Assembly: GCA_027308685.1 (NCBI GenBank)
Contig: DAIDEE010000042.1
Coordinates: 158,200 to 222,199, forward strand
Reading direction: 5' to 3'
Source of the DNA: Acidocella sp.
GTDB taxonomy: Bacteria; Pseudomonadota; Alphaproteobacteria; Acetobacterales; Acetobacteraceae
DNA: 64,000 bases
Numbering within the stretch: the stretch's first letter is position 1; each line of letters begins with the position of its first letter. A program made the translations under genes and the position numbers. The notes beneath the pieces were generated by a model. The model ran no database searches. It was given only the letters and a program-made list of their open reading frames with translations, and was not told the DNA's origin. Shown here piece after piece: positions 56,899-64,000 of this stretch.

Positions 56899-58099
56899 TT
56901 TTGACCTCGATGACCTCCGCTCAGAACTGGAAGATTTCGCCCAGCCAGAGAAGAAGGGCGGCCGGTCGCCGCGCGAGGAACGGATCATCGCGGGCTTCGA
57001 GGAGATTCAGCGGTTTGTTGAAAGAAATGGGTATCCGCCCCGGCACGGCGAGGAAGGCGACATCTTCGAGCGGCTCTATGCCGTGCGGCTCGACCGGCTT
57101 CGCGCGGTAGAAGATTGCCGATCTCTCCTCACGTCGTTTGACCATCAAGGGCTGTTGAAGGGGGTGCCTGCAAAATCGACCGCACAGACGAACGCAATGG
57201 ACGGGGATGAGCTGCTGGCGGAACTGGAGGGTGCTGCGGGTTCATCGGATATCACCAAGTTGCGGCACGTACGGACCAGCTCCGAGAAACGGGAAGCGGA
57301 AGAGATCGCGAGCCGGGAAAAGTGCCTCGATTTCGAGACCTTCAAGCCTCTTTTTCAGCAGGTGCAGAGCGACCTAGAAGCCGGGCTACGCACGACAAGG
57401 CGGTTCGTCAAGGACTCGGGCTTTCTTAAAGCCGATATTCAAGTCGGCCAGTTTTTCATCCTGGGAGGTCAGACCGCCTATGTTGCTGAGATTGGGGAGC
57501 CGATAAAGGCCCCGAATGGCGAGACGGACGCGCGGTTGAGGGTGATCTATTCCAATGGCACGGAGAGCGATCTATTGCTGCGGTCTCTCCAGCGCGCGCT
57601 CTATAAGGATGAGGCCGGCAGGCGGATCACTGAGCAGAACGCTGGGCCGTTGTTTGAAGACCAGACTGGCGATGGCGATCAGGCCAGTGGAACCATCTAC
57701 GTGTTACGCAGCAAGTCCGATGATCCGGTGGTTGTCGCAAACCGCGAAATTCTGCACAAAATCGGTGTAACGGGGGGAAGCGTAGAGCGCCGCATTGCCA
57801 ATGCTCGGCTTGATCCAACCTTCCTCATGGCCGATGTCGAGATCGTTGCGACTTACGAGCTATACAATGTCAATCGAGCGAAGCTGGAAAACCTAATCCA
57901 TAAGGTTTTTGGCGCTGCTCGCCTGGATGTCAAAATTAAAGATCGTTTTGAGCAGCCCATCGTGCCCAAAGAATGGTTTCTTGTTCCTTTGTTTGCGGTT
58001 GATGAGGCTGTTAACCGGATTAGGGACGGGACGATCACCGGATACGTTTATGACCCGAAGACTGCGAAATTGGTGCTTGCGGCCTCGCTTCATCGGTAA
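56891..58099 (+). CDS. GIY-YIG nuclease of T5orf172/MUG113 type (last gene of defence-like operon)
   Basis: About 402 residues from ATG 56891 (MSDFDLDDL); the frame extends upstream inside the helicase gene. Residues 30-72 hold a GYPP....DIFERLYAVRLDRLR motif related to the helicase C-terminus. A linker and a beta-rich segment (about 180-235) follow. The nuclease domain is at 265-385: GTIYVL (GIY, 267-272), HKIGVTG (YIG position, 289-295), RRIANAR (catalytic-type Arg 300/301), KLENLIHKVF with Glu333, and KEWF (360-363). Key residues of the fold are present. It probably cuts DNA, with specificity supplied by the partners; this is inference. Confidence 0.85.
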   Translation: MSDFDLDDLRSELEDFAQPEKKGGRSPREERIIAGFEEIQRFVERNGYPPRHGEEGDIFERLYAVRLDRLRAVEDCRSLLTSFDHQGLLKGVPAKSTAQTNAMDGDELLAELEGAAGSSDITKLRHVRTSSEKREAEEIASREKCLDFETFKPLFQQVQSDLEAGLRTTRRFVKDSGFLKADIQVGQFFILGGQTAYVAEIGEPIKAPNGETDARLRVIYSNGTESDLLLRSLQRALYKDEAGRRITEQNAGPLFEDQTGDGDQASGTIYVLRSKSDDPVVVANREILHKIGVTGGSVERRIANARLDPTFLMADVEIVATYELYNVNRAKLENLIHKVFGAARLDVKIKDRFEQPIVPKEWFLVPLFAVDEAVNRIRDGTITGYVYDPKTAKLVLAASLHR

Positions 58100-58112
58100 A
58101 CCTGGGCATTAT

Positions 58113-58394
58113 CTAAGAGGTTTTGTCGGGCTGGGTGATTGCCATGTGGGTCTCGTAATTCTGGCCCGATAGATGTGGTGCGGACCGTCTCATTTTTATG
58201 AAGGCTCGATCTGTCGACATGAACCTGAGAAGCATGGGGGCAATCAGCCGAGACGGGTCGGTTATTGTTCGGCCGGTTTCCCGCCCAATGGCCTCTGCAT
58301 ACGCCAGCAGGTCGCAATGAATGGAGGCCGGCAGTTCGAACGTCATTTTGACAGGCTTGTCGTCAGGAATCGCGATGAGCTTTAACTTGGCCAT
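58113..58394 (-). CDS. DUF2274 protein of Trb conjugation cluster
   Basis: A 93-residue protein from MAKLKLIAIPDDKPVKMTFELPASIHCDLLAYA, the DUF2274 opening. Family members are found directly after trbI in integrative conjugative elements; the fold resembles ribbon-helix-helix-like small proteins but function is unknown. Its start overlaps the trbI stop by no more than a few bases (12-bp gap from the chosen ATG; an upstream ATG at 58409 gives a 4-bp overlap). It is convergent with the nuclease gene, 13 bp apart. Confidence 0.88.
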   Translation of the reverse strand: MAKLKLIAIPDDKPVKMTFELPASIHCDLLAYAEAIGRETGRTITDPSRLIAPMLLRFMSTDRAFIKMRRSAPHLSGQNYETHMAITQPDKTS

Positions 58395-58405
58395 GTTCTG
58401 TGCCT

Positions 58406-59584
58406 TCATTTCTGATGCGGTTCGAGAATAAAGTCGCGATTGACGATCACCCGGACCGGGAAGCCAGGCCGGATTGTCAGCGTCGGCTGGATATTCAACT
58501 CGCGTTCGACGACCTGCTGACCGGCTTGATTGAAGCTGTCGGAGGCGCCGCTGCGGATGGCCTGGATCAGGTTGTTTTCCTGGTTGCTGGTGCCGGCCTC
58601 GGTGCCGACCGAGAGGAAGGTTGAAAGAAGTGCTGCCTCGAAGATTGCGCCCCAGTGGTTGTTCACGCTGTCCTGCAGGCCGGAATAGCCCTGTGTGTCG
58701 GCGCCTGGTTGGTTGTCGAGGACGATCGATTGACCGTCGGGCATAATCAGCCGTGTCCAGATGAGTTGGACGCGGGTTTGGGCGTAGGCGACCTCACTGT
58801 TGTATTCGCCGATCAGTCGGGCGCCTTGGGGGATCAGCAGGTATTGGCCGGTTGGGCTATCATAGACGTTTTCCGTCACCTGGGCGGTGATCTGGCCTGG
58901 CAGGTCTGATTCGATCCCTGTGATGAGGGCGGCGGGAATGACCGTGCCGGCCTGGATGATGTAGGGCGACGCGGCTGGCGTCAGGCGGTCGGAACTGACA
59001 GTAGGCGCGTCGGATGGCCCATTCAGAAACGCCAGCTTTTGGTCCTGCATGTTCTGGTCCGATGAAGGGCCGAGGGGTTGATTGCTGCCACCGCTGTTGC
59101 TTTGCCCCGGCATGACGCGGCCCGCCGGTCCCTGTTGGAGTGCGGTCGATGCCGACGCCGTTTGGACAAACAGGCTGCTGGTGCGCGCGGAGTCCTGCTC
59201 CTGGATCAGTTGCTGGTTCGCCGCATTTGTCCCGGCCGGAGTGTTGCTGCTCTGCTCGGCATGGAGGATCGGCGGGCCGAGGTCGCCGGGAAGCGGCGGC
59301 CCGAGCTGCGGCGCTTGCTTTGGTAGGTCGCCGTAATTGCTTGGCAGGCTCGCTACGCCATCGGCGACGTTCTGGTTTTGTGTATTGTAGAGATTTCGGT
59401 TTTCAGTTTTTACGCCATGCGATTGCAGCGCCCAGTAGGTCAGCCCCAGGATCGAGACGCTGGCGACGGTGCCGAGACCGATCAGCACCTTCCGCGAAAT
59501 CCGCGTCACTTTCGGCCGGTCCGGCCTTAGGCGCAGTTCCGCGGTGAGCGAGCGGTCACCGCCCTCTGGCTGCTGTCCGCTCAT
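58406..59584 (-). CDS. trbI: Conjugal transfer protein TrbI (VirB10-like)
   Basis: A 392-residue inner-to-outer membrane spanning protein of the type IV secretion core. It has a cytoplasmic N-terminus, one transmembrane segment (VLIGLGTVASVSILGLTYWALQ, about 28-50), a proline/glutamine-rich periplasmic linker, and the VirB10 beta-barrel domain with PYIIQAGTVIPAALITGIESD and YLLIPQGARLIGEYNS. The C-terminal part contains NHWGAIFEAALLSTFLSVG, the outer membrane antenna helix region. Overlaps trbG by 4 bp. Confidence 0.93.
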   Translation of the reverse strand: MSGQQPEGGDRSLTAELRLRPDRPKVTRISRKVLIGLGTVASVSILGLTYWALQSHGVKTENRNLYNTQNQNVADGVASLPSNYGDLPKQAPQLGPPLPGDLGPPILHAEQSSNTPAGTNAANQQLIQEQDSARTSSLFVQTASASTALQQGPAGRVMPGQSNSGGSNQPLGPSSDQNMQDQKLAFLNGPSDAPTVSSDRLTPAASPYIIQAGTVIPAALITGIESDLPGQITAQVTENVYDSPTGQYLLIPQGARLIGEYNSEVAYAQTRVQLIWTRLIMPDGQSIVLDNQPGADTQGYSGLQDSVNNHWGAIFEAALLSTFLSVGTEAGTSNQENNLIQAIRSGASDSFNQAGQQVVERELNIQPTLTIRPGFPVRVIVNRDFILEPHQK

Positions 59585-60579
59585 TGCGCCGGGATGCCAT
59601 CGGTCCGGACGATGCGGACGCGCTGCTGCGAGTCACCATCGCCCATCTGAAGCTCGGCCTCGGCGAACAATGAGTCGACGATCATATCGGCGCCGCGCAC
59701 ACGGTAATTGACTAGGTCGGTGGTCTTGCCACTTGGCCCGATGACGAAAAGCGGCGGCATATCGCCTTGGCCGATGCCGCTCGGAAACTCGATGAAGACC
59801 TGGCGGCCGTCATCGAAGGCACGCAGTGGCCGCCAGGGCGGGTTGTCGCCTTCGATCCGGTAGCGGAAATTCAGCGCCGAGACGTCAACGCCGGTGGCGA
59901 TCGGCGCGGCCTGATCGGCCTGAGTGTTCTGCTGCCGGATCGCGATCAACTGGTCCTCGGGATAATTCCAGGAGATCGAGGCCATGTAGGTCGTTGCCGT
60001 CGAGCGCAGTTCCAGGTGATAGGTCCGCCGGTCAGTATTGATGATAAGGTTCGTGGTCAGGTCCGGCCGGGTTGGCTTGACTAGGATATGGACCTGGCTG
60101 CTCGCGCCGGTGCCGCTTGTGGTGTCGCCGATGATCCAGCGCACCGTGTCGCCGGCGGCGACTGGACCGGAGCCAACAAGCTGCTCGCCGGGCTGCAAGG
60201 CGATGTCAGTGATTTCTTCGGGGGCGGCATAGACCTCGTACAATGCGCCATCCGTGAACGGATAAACCTGGATGGCATTGATGTAATCGTCGCGGATGGG
60301 CTGCACCCGTGCCGCCGCGTTCGCCGCCGCCACGCGCGCGGTTGGGTCAGGCAGTTCCGGCGGTGAAATTCGGCCCGCCGGTACGGGCTTCAACTGGCCC
60401 GGCAGCGGGAGCGGCGTCGGGACCTGAATGACGTCTACCGGCTTCGGTGGGTCAGGCATCAACACCGCGCGCTGCGGCGGATTGTCGTAGCTGATGCGCG
60501 GCGGTTTATAGGTTGGCGTGCAGGCGGCGATCGCCAGCATTCCCGTCAGAGGAAGAAGCGGCTTGGAAAAATATCGCAT
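59581..60579 (-). CDS. trbG: P-type conjugative transfer protein TrbG (VirB9-like)
   Basis: About 332 residues from ATG 60579, overlapping the trbF stop by one base. The N-terminus MRYFSKPLLPLTGMLAIAAC has a lipobox-like LAIAAC, so it may be a lipoprotein, or the protein may fuse the roles of VirB7 and VirB9. The rest is the VirB9 layout with IQVYPFTDGALYEVYAAP and the C-terminal barrel FRYRIEGDNPPWRPLRAFDDGRQVFIEFP. It forms the outer membrane ring with TrbI. Confidence 0.92.
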   Translation of the reverse strand: MRYFSKPLLPLTGMLAIAACTPTYKPPRISYDNPPQRAVLMPDPPKPVDVIQVPTPLPLPGQLKPVPAGRISPPELPDPTARVAAANAAARVQPIRDDYINAIQVYPFTDGALYEVYAAPEEITDIALQPGEQLVGSGPVAAGDTVRWIIGDTTSGTGASSQVHILVKPTRPDLTTNLIINTDRRTYHLELRSTATTYMASISWNYPEDQLIAIRQQNTQADQAAPIATGVDVSALNFRYRIEGDNPPWRPLRAFDDGRQVFIEFPSGIGQGDMPPLFVIGPSGKTTDLVNYRVRGADMIVDSLFAEAELQMGDGDSQQRVRIVRTDGIPAQ

Positions 60580-61262
60580 TAGTCGAGCTCCTTCGACCAG
60601 TTGATGGCATCGACGTAGACGCCGAGGGGGTTTTTCAGCAGGCGGGCAGCGTCCGTGGGCGGGACGAGGACGATCGTCAGAATGGCGGTCCAATGATCGG
60701 TCGAGACGAGGGCATCATCCTGGTAGCGGCGCTCGACCCAGGCGACCTGAAAGCTGTTTTCGGAGGCGCGGATGACGCTGGAGACATCGACCGCGACCTG
60801 GACCTTGCCGATCTGGGCGAAGGGATCGTTGGCGCGGGCATAGTCATTCAGCGCCACGGCACCTTGGCTGGTGGTAAAGTCATAGGCGCGGAGCCAGTCC
60901 TGGCGGACGATGATCGGGTCATCCGGGAGAGAGCGCACGTCCTGGATGAACTGGGCGAGCTGCCAGGCAATTTGTGGATCGGTTGGCCGATAATCAGCGA
61001 CGGCGGGTGCGACGGCCTGCGCCTGGCCGAGCTTGTCCACCTGCACCACCCAGGGCACCACCGTGCCCCGTGCGGATTGCCACACCAAACCGCCGGCAAG
61101 GCCGCCGGCGAGGATCAGGTTGCCGAAGGCGATGAGCCGCCAGTTGCGGGCCTGAACGCGGGCGGAGCCAATCCGCTCATCCCAGACCTGGGCGGCTTTC
61201 TGGTAGGGTGTTTCGGGTTCTGGCGTGCGGCCGTAGCGCGCGCTGGCGCGGCGGAATTGCAT
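60579..61262 (-). CDS. trbF: Conjugal transfer protein TrbF (VirB8-like)
   Basis: A 227-residue inner membrane protein with one N-terminal transmembrane helix (about residues 45-65) and a periplasmic NTF2-like VirB8 domain. Signatures are PYQKAAQVWDERIGSARVQARNW before the helix and VVPWVVQVDKLGQAQAVAPA after it. It contacts other channel components at the inner membrane. One-base overlaps with trbG and trbL show translational coupling. Confidence 0.92.
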   Translation of the reverse strand: MQFRRASARYGRTPEPETPYQKAAQVWDERIGSARVQARNWRLIAFGNLILAGGLAGGLVWQSARGTVVPWVVQVDKLGQAQAVAPAVADYRPTDPQIAWQLAQFIQDVRSLPDDPIIVRQDWLRAYDFTTSQGAVALNDYARANDPFAQIGKVQVAVDVSSVIRASENSFQVAWVERRYQDDALVSTDHWTAILTIVLVPPTDAARLLKNPLGVYVDAINWSKELD

Positions 61263-62602
61263 TATTTTTCCTCCGATAGATTGATGCTCGCCGAGCCGCC
61301 GCCGTGATCACCGGCGCGCAGCGCCTGGGCGGCGTGGGAGACGCCTTGGCTCGCGGCTCGGCGGCGACGCATCTGTTGCGCCCAAGCCGGTGTGCCGCCG
61401 CCATCACCGGACGCGCTTTGCGGTCCAGCATTTGCGCCCGCAGGATTGGGCGCGGCACCGCCGGACGCCCGGAACGCGGCGCGCCCGCCGGCGGCAAAAC
61501 TTTCGCCGAGATTTGCGGCAACGCGCGCCGCCATGGCGCGCGGAACGGCCATCACCGCGCCCGCACCTGTCTTGGCAACACCGGCCACCCCGGCCGCCGC
61601 ACTCTTCATCCCGGAATCGCCGGAAGTGGCCGCGCCAAGGCGATAGGCTGTCGAGGTGGCGCCGGCGAGCGATGCGCCGCCTCGCGCGCTTGCCGCGAGG
61701 GTGCCGGCGGCGCCGCGAATCCCGCCGGCCGTACCGATAAGCCCGGCCGCGCCCGCACCGCCGGCCGCGAGCGCGGTCGTGGCGGCTGCACCCGCGCCAA
61801 GCTGAGGGGCGCCGGAAAGCAGGCCAGTGGCGATGCCGGGACCAAAGATGCCAAGGCCCAGCAGGGACAAGGCAGCAAGCACCAGCGAAAGCGCATCCTC
61901 GATGGTCGGCTGCGTGTCGCCGAAGCCCTGTGTGAACTGGCCGAAGAAGGTTGAGCCGATGCCGACGATGACGGCGAGGACCAGCACCTTCACGCCGGAA
62001 GCGACGACGTTGCCGAGGACCTTCTCGGCTAGGAACGCCGTTTTGCCGAATAGGCCAAAAGGCACGAGCACAAAGCCCGCGAGTGTAGTCAGCTTGAATT
62101 CGATAAGCGTCACAAAAAGCTGGATGGCCAGCACAAAGAACGCGACGATGACCATGAGCCAAGCGACGAGCAGCACAAAAATCTGGATGAAATTGTTGAA
62201 GAAGGACGTGAAGCCCATAAGCTTGCCGGCGGCCTGCAGGATCGGCATGCCCGCATCGATGCCGACCTGCGCGAAGCGGCCGGGCTGCACGAGTTGTGCT
62301 GCCGAGAGGTTCGAGCCGGCAGCTTCAAGACCGAGACCGGCGAAGGAATTGAAGACGATCCCGGCGAGCGTATTAAAATTGCCAATGATGTAGGCGAAGA
62401 AGCCGATGTATAGGGTTTTCTTCACCAGCCGCGCGATGATGTCCTCGTCGGCACCCCATGCCCAGAACAACCCGGCCAGCGTGATGTCGATGGCGATCAG
62501 TGTCGAGGTCAGATAGGCGACATCGCCGTTCAGCAGGCCGAAACCGCTATCGATATAGGTAGTAAATACGTTGAGAAAATTATCGACGACGCCGGGGTTC
62601 AT
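61262..62602 (-). CDS. trbL: P-type conjugative transfer protein TrbL (VirB6-like)
   Basis: About 446 residues from MNPGVVDNFLNVFTTYIDSG at 62602; the open frame upstream is antisense-like and not family. It has five or six transmembrane segments between residues about 30 and 270, then an alanine- and glycine-rich tail that is probably disordered, as is typical of TrbL. It forms part of the inner membrane channel. No trbK gene lies between it and trbJ (13-bp gap). Confidence 0.92.
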   Translation of the reverse strand: MNPGVVDNFLNVFTTYIDSGFGLLNGDVAYLTSTLIAIDITLAGLFWAWGADEDIIARLVKKTLYIGFFAYIIGNFNTLAGIVFNSFAGLGLEAAGSNLSAAQLVQPGRFAQVGIDAGMPILQAAGKLMGFTSFFNNFIQIFVLLVAWLMVIVAFFVLAIQLFVTLIEFKLTTLAGFVLVPFGLFGKTAFLAEKVLGNVVASGVKVLVLAVIVGIGSTFFGQFTQGFGDTQPTIEDALSLVLAALSLLGLGIFGPGIATGLLSGAPQLGAGAAATTALAAGGAGAAGLIGTAGGIRGAAGTLAASARGGASLAGATSTAYRLGAATSGDSGMKSAAAGVAGVAKTGAGAVMAVPRAMAARVAANLGESFAAGGRAAFRASGGAAPNPAGANAGPQSASGDGGGTPAWAQQMRRRRAASQGVSHAAQALRAGDHGGGSASINLSEEK

Positions 62603-62615
62603 GCGTGGAGTCCCG

Positions 62616-63374
62616 TCACTGCTGATGGAACATTTCCACTGTCTGCGGCTGGTAGCCGGCACCGGTGGAAAGGAATTGGTTGAGTTGGGCTTGCGCCTGC
62701 GCCTGGGTCTCCGCATCGTTGGCCCCCGCAAGGGCGGCGGCGCGCCCCTGTGCGGCAAGCAATGACGTGATGTCAGCAAGCTGGCCGCTTTGGATGGCCA
62801 GTAGCTGATTGCCGGCCTGACTCGCCTGCAAGGCGCCTTCTGCGCCTTGGCTCGACGATACCAGCGCATCGACTTGAGCGTGCGTCTCCGCCAGATTTTG
62901 CACGACACCGGCCTGGACGTTCATCGCATCCTGATAGCCGGCACGCGCGTTTGCCCAGCGGGATTGGGCGTCGGCTTCCAACTGGGTGGACGTCGTCGTG
63001 CTGGAATACGTCTCGGGATAGACCTCGGTAAAAGCCTGATCGATCGTCGTCACGTCGTAGCCGATGTTCTGCGCTTGGGCGAGCAACTGCTGGGTCTGGC
63101 TGATCGACTGGTCGAGCTGCGCCAGCGTCGAGTATGGCAAGCTGGCGAGATTTTTGGCCTGGTTGATGAGCATCGTGGCTTGGTTTTCCAGGCCCTGGAT
63201 TTCGTTGTTGACCTGCTGAAGTTCTCGCGCCGCGGTCAGCACGTTCTCTGCGAAATTGCTCGCGTCAAAAACCGCGATCTGCGCGTGCGCCGGCGAAACA
63301 GCGAACGGCGATGAAATGAGGGCAATACCCCCGATGAGGATCAAGCGCACAGCGCGGCGCGAGGAAGCGCTCAT
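62616..63374 (-). CDS. trbJ: P-type conjugative transfer protein TrbJ (VirB5-like)
   Basis: A 252-residue exported protein: a signal peptide with cleavage probably after AHA (LIGGIALISSPFAVSPAHA), then a mostly helical, glutamine- and alanine-rich coiled-coil body (ENVLTAARELQQVNNEIQGLENQATMLINQ). TrbJ/VirB5 is a minor pilus or adhesion component and is also tied to entry exclusion in some systems. It starts 4 bp inside the end of the broken trbE. Confidence 0.92.
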   Translation of the reverse strand: MSASSRRAVRLILIGGIALISSPFAVSPAHAQIAVFDASNFAENVLTAARELQQVNNEIQGLENQATMLINQAKNLASLPYSTLAQLDQSISQTQQLLAQAQNIGYDVTTIDQAFTEVYPETYSSTTTSTQLEADAQSRWANARAGYQDAMNVQAGVVQNLAETHAQVDALVSSSQGAEGALQASQAGNQLLAIQSGQLADITSLLAAQGRAAALAGANDAETQAQAQAQLNQFLSTGAGYQPQTVEMFHQQ

Positions 63375-63864
63375 CGAATCTCTCCCGGCGTGAGTTCGGC
63401 CAACAAGTCTGCGGCCCAGCTAGCGCGCTTGTGACGCAGCCATTCAGCGGCAAAGCCGGCGCGGCCATGTTCGGCAATGATCTGGCTGATAGCGTTTTGA
63501 TCTGTCTTCGACGATGCTGCGGTGAAGGCGAGCGCCGCTTCCCCAAGCCCCAGCTCGAACAGCCGATTGCCCCGGCGAGACTGGCAATAATAATCACGAC
63601 GCGGTGTGGCGCGTGCCAAGATTTCGATCTGGCGATCATTGAGGCCGAAGCGGCGATAGATAGCCATGATCTGCGGCTCGAAGGCGCGTTCATTGGCAAG
63701 AAAAATCCGTGTGGGACAGCTCTCCACGATCGCCGGCGCGATCACGCTGCTTTCGATGTCGGCGAGTGACTGGGTGGCGAAGACGACGGATGCGTTTTTC
63801 TTGCGCAGGGTTTTCAGCCATTCGCGGAGCTGGCCCGCGAAACCAGGATCATCGAGTGCCAACC
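63371..63864 (-). pseudogene. trbE: 3' fragment of trbE (VirB4-like ATPase) cut by an IS
   Basis: Only the C-terminal 164 codons are present. LALDDPGFAGQLREWLKTLRKKNASVVFATQSLADIESS is the Walker B and following region of TrbE, and RIFLANERAF..YRRFGLNDRQIEIL continues the family sequence. The frame runs without a start into the left end of an insertion element at 63865, within a codon for the Trp that normally precedes LALDDP. Walker A and the N-terminus should lie beyond the insertion, outside the window. Confidence 0.85.
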
Positions 63865-64000
63865 TGAACCGCCCCGGATTTACCGGAGGGCAAAACTCTC
63901 AGAGGATTGTCTTTATGGAACAGAAAAAGATCTCGAAGCCTTATTCACCGGAATTTCGCGAGCGGGCGGTGCGGTTATTCCTGGAGCATCGCGCGGATTA
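63865..64000 (+). mobile_element. Left end of an IS3-like insertion sequence
   Basis: TGAACCGCCCCGG at 63865 starts with the TG dinucleotide and GC-rich terminal inverted repeat common in IS3-type elements, and trbE likeness stops exactly there. A transposase OrfA start follows 50 bp inside. The right end, target duplication and OrfB lie outside the window. Confidence 0.8.
63915..64000 (+). CDS. IS3-family transposase OrfA (partial, N-terminus only)
   Basis: The visible 28 codons read MEQKKISKPYSPEFRERAVR and on, the start of the helix-turn-helix OrfA protein of IS3-family elements (pattern YSPEFRERAVRL). GGA-type ribosome site sequence AGAGGA lies upstream. The gene is cut by the window edge. 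Confidence 0.82.
   Translation, partial: MEQKKISKPYSPEFRERAVRLFLEHRAD

Larger units (their letters stand above)
50911..64000. mobile_element. Integrated conjugative-type element next to tRNA-Gly (right end outside window)
   Basis: Everything downstream of the tRNA-Gly differs from the housekeeping DNA before it: a four-gene methyltransferase/helicase/nuclease operon, then a Trb-type mating-pair-formation cluster, then an insertion sequence. The tRNA edge is taken as the attachment site. No integrase, relaxase, traG-type coupling gene or second attachment copy is visible up to 64000, so the element is incompletely seen and its boundaries are inferred. Confidence 0.7.

Noticed and set aside
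51246..58099. DISARM, BREX or type I restriction assignment for the four-gene operon
   Set aside because: No DUF1998, PLD, PglZ, BrxC, HsdS or HsdR partner is present; only single domains are shared with those systems.

Overview
The window reads as an alphaproteobacterial chromosome, most likely from the Acetobacteraceae (acetic acid bacteria and acidophilic relatives). This is an inference from protein style and gene order (dnaA beside rpsT, a single-ORF GlgX-MalQ fusion, lpxK-waaA-DUF374 with long glycosyltransferases); no 16S rRNA gene is present. TTG and GTG starts and 1-8 bp gene overlaps are common.

Positions 1-15763: a GGDEF/EAL protein cut by the window edge meets a long minus-strand cell-envelope cluster. 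In transcription order it encodes a type I secretion ABC transporter, its HlyD-like adaptor, a Sel1-repeat protein, a giant two-domain glycosyltransferase, a protein with three ChW-like repeats, a GT4 glycosyltransferase, a DUF374 acyltransferase, WaaA and LpxK. Positions 15764-29455: housekeeping genes (pat-like GNAT, dnaA, rpsT, histidine phosphatase, GST, prs, proC, YbjN family), two glycosyltransferases of the arsenosugar-associated families, an SPL-like radical SAM protein ending in a clamp-binding-like motif, a TVP38 membrane protein with a flavoprotein disulfide reductase, a patatin and a histidine kinase. A 245-bp imperfect palindrome with nested hairpins fills the gap in front of proC.

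Positions 29456-35113: an assimilatory sulfate reduction operon. Siroheme genes (precorrin-2 dehydrogenase and SUMT) bracket cysJ, an Fe-S type cysH and cysI, so cofactor and sulfite reductase are made together. Positions 35110-46774: a complete glycogen operon in transcription order glgP, glgB, glgC, glgA, glgX-malQ. Positions 47002-50706: an MFS exporter and a tightly overlapped set of thioredoxin/TPR, LON-domain, Trm112 and DUF971 genes.

Positions 50836-64000: a tRNA-Gly(GCC) gene marks the edge of an apparently integrated conjugative element. Next to the tRNA lies a four-gene plus-strand operon with every junction overlapped: an MmeI-like DNA methyltransferase without a recognisable nuclease motif, a HEPN-like protein, an SF2 helicase and a T5orf172-type GIY-YIG nuclease. 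I consider this the best candidate for an undescribed restriction or anti-phage system in the window. Convergent to it runs a Trb-type conjugation cluster (DUF2274, trbI, trbG, trbF, trbL, trbJ, trbE). trbE is broken by an IS3-like insertion at about 63865, so transfer is probably disabled. No integrase is seen inside the window.
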